The notes beneath the pieces were generated by a model. It was not told where the DNA came from. It saw only the letters and a list, made by a program, of their open reading frames with translations, and did no database searches. A stretch of 64,000 nt of DNA from Cupriavidus campinensis (GTDB taxonomy: Bacteria > Pseudomonadota > Gammaproteobacteria > Burkholderiales > Burkholderiaceae): the NCBI RefSeq assembly GCF_905397395.1, contig NZ_CAJPVH010000003.1:1-64000 (forward strand), read 5' to 3'. Made by a program: the position numbers and the translations under genes. Position 1 is the stretch's first letter. Each line of letters opens with the position of its first letter. Of the stretch, positions 18,092-28,033 are shown in pieces.

Positions 18092-19498
18092 ATGACTTCC
18101 CCAAGCACCACGGTCCCCACGGACCTCACCAACGAACGGCTGCCCTCCGGGCGCCTGCTGGCGCTGGGCCTGCAACACGTGCTGGTGATGTACGCCGGCA
18201 CCGTTGCCGTACCGCTCATCGTCGGCGGGGCGCTCAAGCTGCCCAAGGACCAGTTGGCGTTCCTGATCAATGCCGATCTGTTCGCGGCCGGGCTCGCCAC
18301 GCTGATCCAGGCCATCGGCTTCTGGAAGTTCGGTATCCGCATGCCCGTGATGATGGGCGTGACGTTTGCCTCGGTGGCACCGATGATCGCCATCGGCAAC
18401 GACCCCAACGTGGGCCTGCTCGGCATCTACGGCGCGGTGATCGCGTCAGGGCTGTTCGGCGTGCTGATTGCGCCGATGATGGGACGCATGCTCGGGCTGT
18501 TTCCGCCCGTGGTGACCGGCACGGTGATCACGCTGATCGGGGTGTCGCTGATGCGGGTGGGTATCAACTGGGCCGGCGGCGGCCAGCCCACCACGCGCAC
18601 CGTGATCGACGGCGTGGTCAAGGACGTGCCCAACCTCGCCTACGGCGACCTCGGCAACCTGGCCATCGCCGGCCTGGTGCTGCTGGTGATCCTGCTGCTC
18701 TCGCGCTATGGCCGGGGGCTGATCGCCAACTGCGCGGTGCTGCTCGGCATCGTGATCGGCACGGTGGTGGCGATGGCGTTCGGCAAGGTCTCGTTCGAGG
18801 GCCTGAACGAAGCCAGCTACGTGGCCATCATCACGCCGCTGCACTTCGGCATGCCGACGTTCGAGATCACGGCCATCCTGTCGATGTGCATCGTGATGCT
18901 GATCACGCTGGTCGAGTCCACCGGCATGTTCCTGGCCCTCTCCGACATCACCGGCCGCAAGCTTAGCCGCAACGACCTGACCGCCGGCCTGCGCGCCGAC
19001 GGCCTGGGCACCGTGATCGGCGGCATCTTCAACACCTTCCCGTACACCTCGTTCTCGCAGAACGTGGGCCTGGTCACCGTGACCGGCGTGCGCTCGCGCT
19101 ACGTGGCGGCAGCCGGCGGCGTGATCCTGATCGCGTTCGGCCTGTTCCCGAAGATGGCGCACATCGTGGCGTCGGTGCCCCAGTTCGTGCTCGGCGGCGC
19201 CGGCATCGTGATGTTCGGCATGGTCGCCGCGTCGGGCATCCGCATCCTGGGTAGCTGCGACTTCACCCGCAACCGGCACAACCTGTTCATCGTGGCGATC
19301 TCCATCGGCTTCGGCATGATCCCCACGCTCTCGCCCACGCTGTTCCAGTACCTGCCCAAGTGGACCGATCCGTTCACGCACAGCGGCATCGTGCTGGGCA
19401 CCATCGTCGCGGTCGTGCTGAACCTGTTCTTCAACGGCATGCAATCGGCCGACGAGGCCATGCGCAGCGCAGCGGCCAACTCCCACGGCACGGAGTGA
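18092..19498 (+). CDS. NCS2-family urate/xanthine:cation symporter
   Basis: A 468-residue inner-membrane permease with about 14 helices. The NCS2 signature QNVGLVTVTGVRSRYV lies near residues 325-340, and the N-terminal LGLQHVLVMYAGTVAVPLI and the acidic TLVESTGMFLALSDI (substrate-contact Glu) are present. A GGAGAGGAG ribosome site precedes ATG 18092. Its position between the GntR regulator and puuE/uraD argues for urate or xanthine rather than uracil. In the 171 bases upstream, CAACAG (17942) and CTGTTG (17955) form a short inverted repeat of unclear role. Confidence 0.9.
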   Translation: MTSPSTTVPTDLTNERLPSGRLLALGLQHVLVMYAGTVAVPLIVGGALKLPKDQLAFLINADLFAAGLATLIQAIGFWKFGIRMPVMMGVTFASVAPMIAIGNDPNVGLLGIYGAVIASGLFGVLIAPMMGRMLGLFPPVVTGTVITLIGVSLMRVGINWAGGGQPTTRTVIDGVVKDVPNLAYGDLGNLAIAGLVLLVILLLSRYGRGLIANCAVLLGIVIGTVVAMAFGKVSFEGLNEASYVAIITPLHFGMPTFEITAILSMCIVMLITLVESTGMFLALSDITGRKLSRNDLTAGLRADGLGTVIGGIFNTFPYTSFSQNVGLVTVTGVRSRYVAAAGGVILIAFGLFPKMAHIVASVPQFVLGGAGIVMFGMVAASGIRILGSCDFTRNRHNLFIVAISIGFGMIPTLSPTLFQYLPKWTDPFTHSGIVLGTIVAVVLNLFFNGMQSADEAMRSAAANSHGTE

Positions 19499-19726
19499 GC
19501 CCAACAATCCTGATTCAACAATCGTATTCAACATTTTTGTCCGACAGTTTTTGACGGCATTTGGCGCGCAACCATCGCTAAAACATGTCAACAGCGCCGG
19601 ACTCGCATGAGACGCCTCTGGCACGCGCTTTGCGTAAGTGAAGTCGCTTCAGCCAGGGGCGATGACAACAATCGAGACCTTCGCTCATGCGAGCAGCAGA
19701 TTTCTCCTGAAGCAGACATATAAGAG
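19499..19726 (+). promoter_or_regulatory. Upstream region of puuE
   Basis: No gene seen. ATTCAACA occurs twice in direct orientation at 19513-19520 and 19526-19533, and a dyad-like TTGTCCGACAG follows near 19537, loosely like the operator at 17012. A -35-like TTGACG lies near 19551 without a clear -10. A promoter for puuE-uraD is likely here. Confidence 0.35.
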
Positions 19727-20671
19727 ATGACACACGATAACTATCCACGCGATCTCATCGGCTACGGCGCCCAGCCGCCGCACGCCCGCTGGCCGGGCGG
19801 CGCGCGCATCGCGCTGCAGTTCGTGCTCAATTACGAGGAAGGCGGCGAAAACAACGTGCTGCACGGCGACGCCGGCTCCGAGCAGTTCCTGTCCGAGATC
19901 ATCGGTGCCGCGGCCTATCCCGAGCGGCACATGAGCATGGAAGGCGTGTACGAGTACGGCTCGCGCGCCGGGGTCTGGCGCATCCTGCGCGAGTTCGAGC
20001 AGCGCAAGCTGCCGCTGACGATCTTCGGCGTGTCGATGGCGCTCCAGCGCCATCCCGAGCTGACGCGCGCGTTCGTCGAGCTGGGCCACGAAATCGCCTG
20101 CCACGGCTGGCGCTGGATTCACTACCAGAACATCGACGAAGCCACCGAGCGCGAGCACATGCGCATCGGCATGCAGATCATCAAGGAACTGACCGGCGAA
20201 ATGCCGCTCGGCTGGTACACCGGCCGGGACAGCCCCAACACGCGCCGGCTGGTGGTGGAGCACGGCGGCCTGCTGTACGACGCCGACTACTACGGTGACG
20301 ACCTGCCCTTCTGGACCGAGGTGGAAGTCACCGGCGGCGAGAAGAAGCCGCACCTCGTGGTGCCGTACACGCTCGACTCGAACGACATGCGCTTCGCCAC
20401 GCCGCAGGGCTTCAACACGGGCGACCAGTTCTTCCAGTACCTGAAGGACGCGTTCGACGTGCTCTATGCCGAGGGCGACCCCGAGGGCCAGGACCGGCCC
20501 AAGATGCTGTCGATCGGCATGCACTGCCGGCTGCTCGGCCGCCCGGGCCGCTTCCGCGCGCTGCAACGCTTCCTGGACTACGTGCAGGCGCACGACAAGG
20601 TATGGATCTGCCGGCGCGTGGACATCGCCCGCCACTGGATCGACACCCATCCGCACGGGAGCCAGGCATGA
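19727..20671 (+). CDS. puuE: Allantoinase PuuE (polysaccharide-deacetylase fold)
   Basis: A 314-residue, metal-independent allantoinase of the NodB-like family, opening the allantoin ring to allantoate. Seen are DLIGYGAQPPHARWPGGARI at the N-terminus, NYEEGGENNVLHGD, the PuuE segment SRAGVWRILREFEQR, EIACHGWRWIHYQ near residue 125 and GWYTGRDSPNTRRLV near 165. Length matches PuuE of Pseudomonas type. Its last codons overlap the uraD start (ATGA), so the two are translationally coupled. Confidence 0.93.
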   Translation: MTHDNYPRDLIGYGAQPPHARWPGGARIALQFVLNYEEGGENNVLHGDAGSEQFLSEIIGAAAYPERHMSMEGVYEYGSRAGVWRILREFEQRKLPLTIFGVSMALQRHPELTRAFVELGHEIACHGWRWIHYQNIDEATEREHMRIGMQIIKELTGEMPLGWYTGRDSPNTRRLVVEHGGLLYDADYYGDDLPFWTEVEVTGGEKKPHLVVPYTLDSNDMRFATPQGFNTGDQFFQYLKDAFDVLYAEGDPEGQDRPKMLSIGMHCRLLGRPGRFRALQRFLDYVQAHDKVWICRRVDIARHWIDTHPHGSQA

Positions 20672-21198
20672 GCACGACCGGCACGACCTACACCCTCGCC
20701 CAGCTGAATGCGATGCCCGAGGCTGAATTCGTCGAAGTACTAGGCGGCATCTACGAGCATTCGCCCTGGTTCGCCGAGACCGCCGCCAAGGCGCGCCCGT
20801 TCGCCGACGCCGCAGCACTGGCCGCCGCGCTGCGTGGTGCCGTCGATGCCGCCGGCGAGGCCGCCCAGCTGAAGCTGGTGCGCGCCCACCCGGAGCTGGC
20901 CGGCAAGGCTGCGGTGCGCGGCGAGCTGACGGCAGAGTCCACGCGCGAGCAGGCCGGCGCGGGGCTCGACCAATGCACGGCCGAGGAGTTCGAACGGCTG
21001 CAGGCGCTCAACGCCGCCTACAACCAGAAGTTCGGCTTCCCGTTCATCCTGGCCGTTCGCGGCTATGACCGCCACGGCATCATCGACGCTTTTGCAAGCC
21101 GCCTCGATAACGCGCCCGGGGTGGAGTTGCAAACTTGCATCAGTCAGATTCATCGCATTGCGCAGTTCCGGCTGAACGACTTAGTATCCGCGACTTAG
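20668..21198 (+). CDS. uraD: OHCU decarboxylase
   Basis: A 176-residue enzyme that decarboxylates OHCU to S-allantoin, between UraH and PuuE in the pathway. The catalytic His is His74 in LVRAHPELAGKAA, followed by LTAESTREQAGAGLDQ and YNQKFGFPFILAVRGYDR, all standard. ATG 20668 overlaps the puuE stop, which fixes the start. A stable hairpin covers its stop codon region and may separate it from the porin gene downstream. Confidence 0.93.
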   Translation: MSTTGTTYTLAQLNAMPEAEFVEVLGGIYEHSPWFAETAAKARPFADAAALAAALRGAVDAAGEAAQLKLVRAHPELAGKAAVRGELTAESTREQAGAGLDQCTAEEFERLQALNAAYNQKFGFPFILAVRGYDRHGIIDAFASRLDNAPGVELQTCISQIHRIAQFRLNDLVSAT

Positions 21199-21226
21199 TT
21201 GCCGCGACACGCATAGCGCGGCAACT
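21197..21226 (+). other. Stable hairpin between uraD and the porin gene
   Basis: AGTTGCCGCG (21197-21206) pairs perfectly with CGCGGCAACT (21217-21226) across a 10-base loop. No T run follows; purine-rich sequence does. It may stabilise the upstream mRNA 3' end or attenuate transcription into the porin rather than terminate it. Confidence 0.5.
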
Positions 21227-21342
21227 GGAAGAAGAGAGAGAAAGAAGGGCAGCAACGTTCGACACACCAGAGAGACCCAGAAGGGTTCCGGCACACACAA
21301 GAAACGTTCTGAGCAGGCATCACAACCACGGAGGTCTTTACC

Positions 21343-22458
21343 ATGCAGAAGCAGTACAACAACAAGCCGGCTTCCAAGCCGGCGATCAAGCTGGCGGCCG
21401 TCGCCGCCATGCTCTTTTCCGGCGCGGCCATGGCCCAGTCCAGCGTCACGCTGTACGGCCAGGCCGACATGTTCGTCGGTGGCGTCAAGAGCCCGGGCAA
21501 CGGCGACCGAGCCTTTGTGGCCAATTCGGGCGGCATGCAGACGTCTTACTGGGGGATCAAGGGCGTAGAGGACCTGGGCATGGGCACCAAGGCCATCTTC
21601 GACCTGAACGGCTTCTTCCGCACCGACTCCGGCTCGATGGGCCGCTTCAACGGCGACTCGATGTTCAGCCGCAATGCGTATGTCGGCCTGCAGAACAACA
21701 GCTACGGCACGGTCAAGCTCGGCCGCAACACTACGCCGTACTTCGTCTCGACGATCCTGTTCAACCCGCTGGTCGACTCGTACGTGTTCTCGCCGCAGAT
21801 CTTCCACACGTACTTCACGGTCAACAACGGCCAGCTGTACGATCCGGGCATCATCGGCGACTCCGGCTGGAGCAACTCGATCGTCTACTCCACGCCGACG
21901 TTCGGCGGCCTGACCGCCAACTTCATCTACAGCCTGGGTGAGTCGGCCGGCAACAACAGCAAGAACAAGTTCGGCGCCAACCTGACGTACTTCGTCGGCA
22001 ACTTCGCCGCGACGGTGGCCTACCAGCAGGTCAAGTTCGACAGCACCCCGGGTGACCTGACCAACTCCACCGGCAGCGTCAACAGCCCGTACATCCAGGG
22101 CTTCGACAAGCAGAACGCCGTGCAGGTGGGCCTGTCGTACGACTTCAAGGTCGTGAAGGTGTTCGCGCAGGGCCAGTACATCAAGAGCGACGTCAACGCC
22201 AACGTCAACGGCGACATCAAGCACATGGACGGCCAGGCCGGCGTTTCGGTGCCGGTGGGCGCGGGCAACGTTCTGGCCTCGTACGGCTACGTGAAGACGC
22301 TGAACGACGTGGCCAGCTTCAAGCGCAACACGTTCGCGGTGGCCTACGACTACAACCTGTCGAAGCGTACGGACGTGTACGCAGCGTATTTCTACGACAA
22401 GATCACTGGCCTCGAGCACGGCGATACCTTCGGCGTGGGCATGCGTCACAAGTTCTGA
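21343..22458 (+). CDS. Gram-negative porin (Burkholderia type)
   Basis: A 371-residue trimeric outer-membrane porin. A signal peptide ends at AMA31, followed by QSSVTLYGQADMFVGG, the classical first beta strand. SYWGIKGVEDLGMGTKAIF near residues 66-84 and SRNAYVGLQNNSYGTVKLGR match the family, and it ends MRHKF with the terminal Phe needed for BAM insertion. GGAGGT lies 9 bases upstream. It is 144 bases after uraD on the same strand and may be a purine or urate uptake pore co-expressed with the pathway; specificity is inferred from position only. Confidence 0.92.
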   Translation: MQKQYNNKPASKPAIKLAAVAAMLFSGAAMAQSSVTLYGQADMFVGGVKSPGNGDRAFVANSGGMQTSYWGIKGVEDLGMGTKAIFDLNGFFRTDSGSMGRFNGDSMFSRNAYVGLQNNSYGTVKLGRNTTPYFVSTILFNPLVDSYVFSPQIFHTYFTVNNGQLYDPGIIGDSGWSNSIVYSTPTFGGLTANFIYSLGESAGNNSKNKFGANLTYFVGNFAATVAYQQVKFDSTPGDLTNSTGSVNSPYIQGFDKQNAVQVGLSYDFKVVKVFAQGQYIKSDVNANVNGDIKHMDGQAGVSVPVGAGNVLASYGYVKTLNDVASFKRNTFAVAYDYNLSKRTDVYAAYFYDKITGLEHGDTFGVGMRHKF

Positions 22459-22496
22459 TCCGGGTCACCGGTCAGACGGAAGCCGTTTCGGCGGCG

Positions 22497-22532
22497 ATGC
22501 CGTCCAGCCAGGCGCTGGACGGCATTTTTTTT
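22497..22532 (+). terminator. Strong terminator after the porin gene
   Basis: ATGCCGTCCAGC and GCTGGACGGCAT form a 12-base perfect stem with a short loop, followed by an eight-base T run. It closes the permease-puuE-uraD-porin region. Confidence 0.9.
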
Positions 22533-22704
22533 GGCGCCATACCGACGGTGCATCATGAGGCACACCGCATCACGGCCTCATCGCGTCCTCGTTCCGGCTA
22601 CCCGCGGCGATTGGCGCGATCGGGCCTTTCGGCCAAGCGAATCCTCGCGAAGATCCGCCTATAAATAGGTCAGGCTGCCGGCACTTTTCGAGGAACGACG
22701 CCTC

Positions 22705-23382
22705 ATGAATCCGAACCACATCGCCATCGAGAACGCAGCGGAAACACGCGAGCCCGTGCTCGATATCGTCGACCGCGTGTCAGAGATGTTGTTTGGACTG
22801 TTCATGGCCCTGACGTTTGTCGGCGCCGTCTCCACTTCGGTCGGTCCTGACGCGGGGCACCTGATGCTACGCGCGGCGCTGGGCTGCAACCTTGCCTGGG
22901 GGCTCGTCGACGCGGTCATGTTCCTCGTGCGGACGCTGGCAAACCGCGGCCAGCGGCTCAGGCTGGCGCTGGCGGTGCAGCACGCCGCCGATCCCGCGCA
23001 AGCCGTGCGGATCATCCGCGACACGCTGCCGCCGGCGATGAGGACGCTCGTCGACGACACCGAGCTGGAAGCCATCCGCGCCCGGCTGGCCGGTGCGACC
23101 GCCCTGCCGACGCGCCCCACCCTCGACGCCGCCGACTGGCTCGGCTCAGTCCGCATCTTCTTCATCGTCGTGCTGTCGACCTTCCCGGTGGCACTGCCGT
23201 TCGTTCTGATCGACCACGTGCCGCTTGCGTTGCTCATCTCACGCGTGCTCTCGATGATCATGCTGTTCGCGGGTGGCATGGCGCTCGGGCACTACGCAGG
23301 CTTTGGTGCCATACGCGCTGGCTTCGGCATGCTGGCGTTGGGTCTGGCGCTGACCATGGCGGTCATCGCCCTGGGTGGCTGA
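22705..23382 (+). CDS. VIT/CCC1-like integral membrane protein
   Basis: A 225-residue protein with about five helices: MLFGLFMALTFVGAV near residue 30, LGCNLAWGLVDAVMFLV near 60, then a charged cytoplasmic stretch (80-145), then helices near 148-168, 175-200 and 205-225. The two-plus-three arrangement with a charged middle resembles the VIT1/CCC1 family of Fe/Mn transporters, but the middle region is short. AGGAA precedes ATG 22705. Only one base lies between its stop and the ATG of the next gene (TGACATG), so the two are coupled. Transport activity is not established. Confidence 0.65.
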   Translation: MNPNHIAIENAAETREPVLDIVDRVSEMLFGLFMALTFVGAVSTSVGPDAGHLMLRAALGCNLAWGLVDAVMFLVRTLANRGQRLRLALAVQHAADPAQAVRIIRDTLPPAMRTLVDDTELEAIRARLAGATALPTRPTLDAADWLGSVRIFFIVVLSTFPVALPFVLIDHVPLALLISRVLSMIMLFAGGMALGHYAGFGAIRAGFGMLALGLALTMAVIALGG

Positions 23383-23383
23383 C

Positions 23384-24046
23384 ATGCGCCCCCGTTGCCG
23401 GGTGATGGTCGGCGGCGCCGGCATGGCAATGGCAGCGGTAATGGCAATGGCCTGCCAGGACGCGCGTGCCGAAGTGGGGGAAGAAGCGAAGGAAGCCGGC
23501 GGCCCGGAGAAAAGCCTCGCCGCCACGGCCTACTGGAACATTCCGCGTCATGGCGAGCAGTACGTGACCGGCATCGTCGGCGCGAATATTGGCGCGCTGC
23601 GTCTGGAGACACGGGTCAACTATGAGGCGAGACGCGCGATGTCGGCCTTCGTCGGGTGGACCTTTGCCGGCGGCGAAGCCCTCACCTACTCCGCTACGCC
23701 GATCGTGGGCTGGGTCGGCGGCGACGTTCGCGGCCCGATCGGCGGCCTGGAGGCCAGTCTTGCCTGGCGGAAGTTCGACTACTACATCGAGATCGAATAC
23801 GTGCATGACCAGCGCGAGCGCGAATCGAGCTACGTCTATGCGTGGAGCGAACTCGCCTATCGGCCGGCGGACTGGCTCAGGCTCGGCCTCGCGGTGCAGC
23901 GGACGCGCGCCTATCAATCGGATCGCGACATTCAACGCGGCCCGTTCGCGCAGGTAACGTTCAAGCGGGTCACCGCGGGCGTGTACTGGTTCAATCCTGC
24001 TTCGTCGGCGCAGGTGGTGGTGGTGTCGATGGGGATCGCGTTCTAG
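23384..24046 (+). CDS. Hypothetical outer-membrane beta-barrel protein
   Basis: A 220-residue protein with a signal peptide (MAMAAVMAMACQDARA, cleavage near residue 29). After it come alternating hydrophobic and polar segments about 10 residues long (QYVTGIVGANIGALRLETRV, AFVGWTFAGG, YYIEIEYVHD, RLGLAVQRTR, GPFAQVTFKR, AGVYWFNP) and a C-terminal VVVSMGIAF ending in Phe, as in outer-membrane barrels of 8-10 strands. It matches no family I recognise. Coupling to the VIT-like gene suggests a joint inner- and outer-membrane role. A GTG at 23375 would add three residues. Confidence 0.6.
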   Translation: MRPRCRVMVGGAGMAMAAVMAMACQDARAEVGEEAKEAGGPEKSLAATAYWNIPRHGEQYVTGIVGANIGALRLETRVNYEARRAMSAFVGWTFAGGEALTYSATPIVGWVGGDVRGPIGGLEASLAWRKFDYYIEIEYVHDQRERESSYVYAWSELAYRPADWLRLGLAVQRTRAYQSDRDIQRGPFAQVTFKRVTAGVYWFNPASSAQVVVVSMGIAF

Positions 24047-24233
24047 CGCAGCGGATGGCCAGGACGGCGGCGATTGCTGCGCTGCGGAATACATGCCGGG
24101 AAGGATCGGAAGCCGGTGCTCCATAGGTGGATTCAATTGGCGACTGACCCGCCCGCTGCATAAATTAATTGTCCGGACTGTGGGCCGGACCACGAACCAG
24201 CGCGAATCCCGCGGCGAACCAAAGAGGTGACTC

Positions 24234-24479
24234 ATGAGGCGCTATGCGAAGACCCGGTCGGAATTGATGGCTATCCTGAGCCAGTGCCTGGACAACAACC
24301 CTGAATGCGGCGAGGCGGAACTTCACGCCATGCGCGTGCACCAGCCGGACCATACGGGTTGCAACTGGAGCGCTGAGGTTGATTTTCGCGAGGATACCTT
24401 TGACGACTTGTCCCATCGCATGGCAGCGGCACGCTCGATCATCGTGGTAATGCGGGAGCAGTACAACGTGCTGCAATAG
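24234..24479 (+). CDS. Small hypothetical protein
   Basis: An 81-residue soluble protein (MRRYAKTRSEL... ending VMREQYNVLQ) with two cysteines at residues 18 and 25 and a third in TGCNWSAEVDF. A clear AAAGAGGTG ribosome site precedes ATG 24234. No family is recognised. It stands alone after the beta-barrel gene (187 empty bases between) and before a bidirectional terminator. Coding is supported by the ribosome site and a balanced composition, unlike the arginine-rich shadow frames around it. Confidence 0.6.
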   Translation: MRRYAKTRSELMAILSQCLDNNPECGEAELHAMRVHQPDHTGCNWSAEVDFREDTFDDLSHRMAAARSIIVVMREQYNVLQ

Positions 24480-24538
24480 TGCAATCGCCCCGCCGACGCG
24501 CTGGCAACCCCGGCAGACGCTGCCAGCGCACCGACATG

Positions 24539-24575
24539 AAAAAACCGGGCCTGAGTTTCCTCAGGCCCGGTTTTT
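24539..24575. terminator. Bidirectional terminator before maeB end
   Basis: AAAAACCGGGCCTGAG and CTCAGGCCCGGTTTTT form a long perfect stem around loop TTTC, with T runs on both strands. It ends the small plus-strand gene and the minus-strand maeB. Confidence 0.92.
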
Positions 24576-24629
24576 CTTTGGCACCAGCGCTTTCCTGCCG
24601 GCCGCTGCCTAGCGCGCCGCGCCAGACAC

Positions 24630-26951
<2,322 letters not shown>

Positions 26952-27133
26952 TTGCTCGTACCGGAAAAAATCGAGGAGCCATTCTAGCCCAGCCATTTCG
27001 CGGCTGGTTGCGCTTTGCCGCGTGCCGGCAGCAGTTTTGCGCGAATCTGGCGCAAAAACTCCTTTTACCGCACGGTAGGCAATCGCCTTGTCTTATGGGT
27101 GAACCAGCGGGCGTCCCATGCGCCGCGCCGCAA

Positions 27134-27871
27134 TTACTTCTTGTCCTTGTCGACTTCCAGTGTCACGCGCCGGGGCCGGCCGTTCTCGGACGGGAATTCG
27201 GTCAGGGCGCTGCGGATCATGTACGGCATCACGCCCGCCAGGCTGCCGCCCTCGGTGGTATTGCGCGCGGTGATCTGGTACACGCGTTTGCCGCTCGCGG
27301 CGTCCTTGAAGAAGATGCGCAGGCTGGAGAACGTCACCGGCACGTCGCGCACCACGGTCTGCGGCGGCCAATAGCCAGGGCCCCAGCCCCACGGGCCATA
27401 GGGCCGGTAGTAGCCGCCGTACGGCCCCCAGTACGGTCCCCACGGGCCGTACCAGGGATCGGAATAGTAGGTTTCGGCCACGCGCACCATGCCGGGCACG
27501 GCGCCGTAGTCCATGCTGACGAGGTAGCGCGCCTGCCCCGGCGGCGTTTGCTCGAAGCCTACGCCGGCCAGCGCCTCGGCCAGCCACGCCTGGTAGGTCT
27601 CATATTCGAGCTGGGAATCCTGAGCCTGGACTTGCTGAGCCTGCTGAGTCTGCGGGGCCTGGGCGGGCTGCCCCGCCGCCTGCCCGGCCGGCGCCTGCAC
27701 CGGCGCACGCTCGAAGGCGTAGGTGCGCGGCGCGTCGTTCTGCCACCCGGCCTGCCGGAAGGCGGTGACCTCAGTGGTCACCGTGCTGGCGCAGCCAGCC
27801 AAACCCAATACTCCCAGCGCCCCAAGCGCCACCACGGCCCGTCGCCCCATCCCTGCTACCAAATCCCACAT
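27134..27871 (-). CDS. DUF4136 domain lipoprotein
   Basis: A 245-residue probable outer-membrane lipoprotein. A lipobox LAGC with Cys27 follows a hydrophobic signal (AVVALGALGVLGLAGC). Next come a Pro/Gln/Ala-rich linker (about residues 60-95), the DUF4136 core, and a Tyr/Trp/Gly/Pro-rich patch near 130-165 (WYGPWGPYWGPYGGYY). GAGGT precedes ATG 27871 by 6 bases. It is divergent from pepN and 182 bases downstream of maeB's start on the same strand. Function unknown; DUF4136 proteins are widespread envelope lipoproteins. Confidence 0.85.
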   Translation of the reverse strand: MWDLVAGMGRRAVVALGALGVLGLAGCASTVTTEVTAFRQAGWQNDAPRTYAFERAPVQAPAGQAAGQPAQAPQTQQAQQVQAQDSQLEYETYQAWLAEALAGVGFEQTPPGQARYLVSMDYGAVPGMVRVAETYYSDPWYGPWGPYWGPYGGYYRPYGPWGWGPGYWPPQTVVRDVPVTFSSLRIFFKDAASGKRVYQITARNTTEGGSLAGVMPYMIRSALTEFPSENGRPRRVTLEVDKDKK

Positions 27872-28033
27872 CGCGATACCTCGTTCTTGTTCGTTCGTCC
27901 TACCAGACTTCAGACACGGGCGGTCTCGCGGAATTCCCCGCCGCCCTTGGCTACAATGGGGACTCCCGCGGACCTTCCGCACCGCCACCCGCCGTGGCGC
28001 CCGCCCCCGGTCACTCCGAAGACAGGATTCCCC

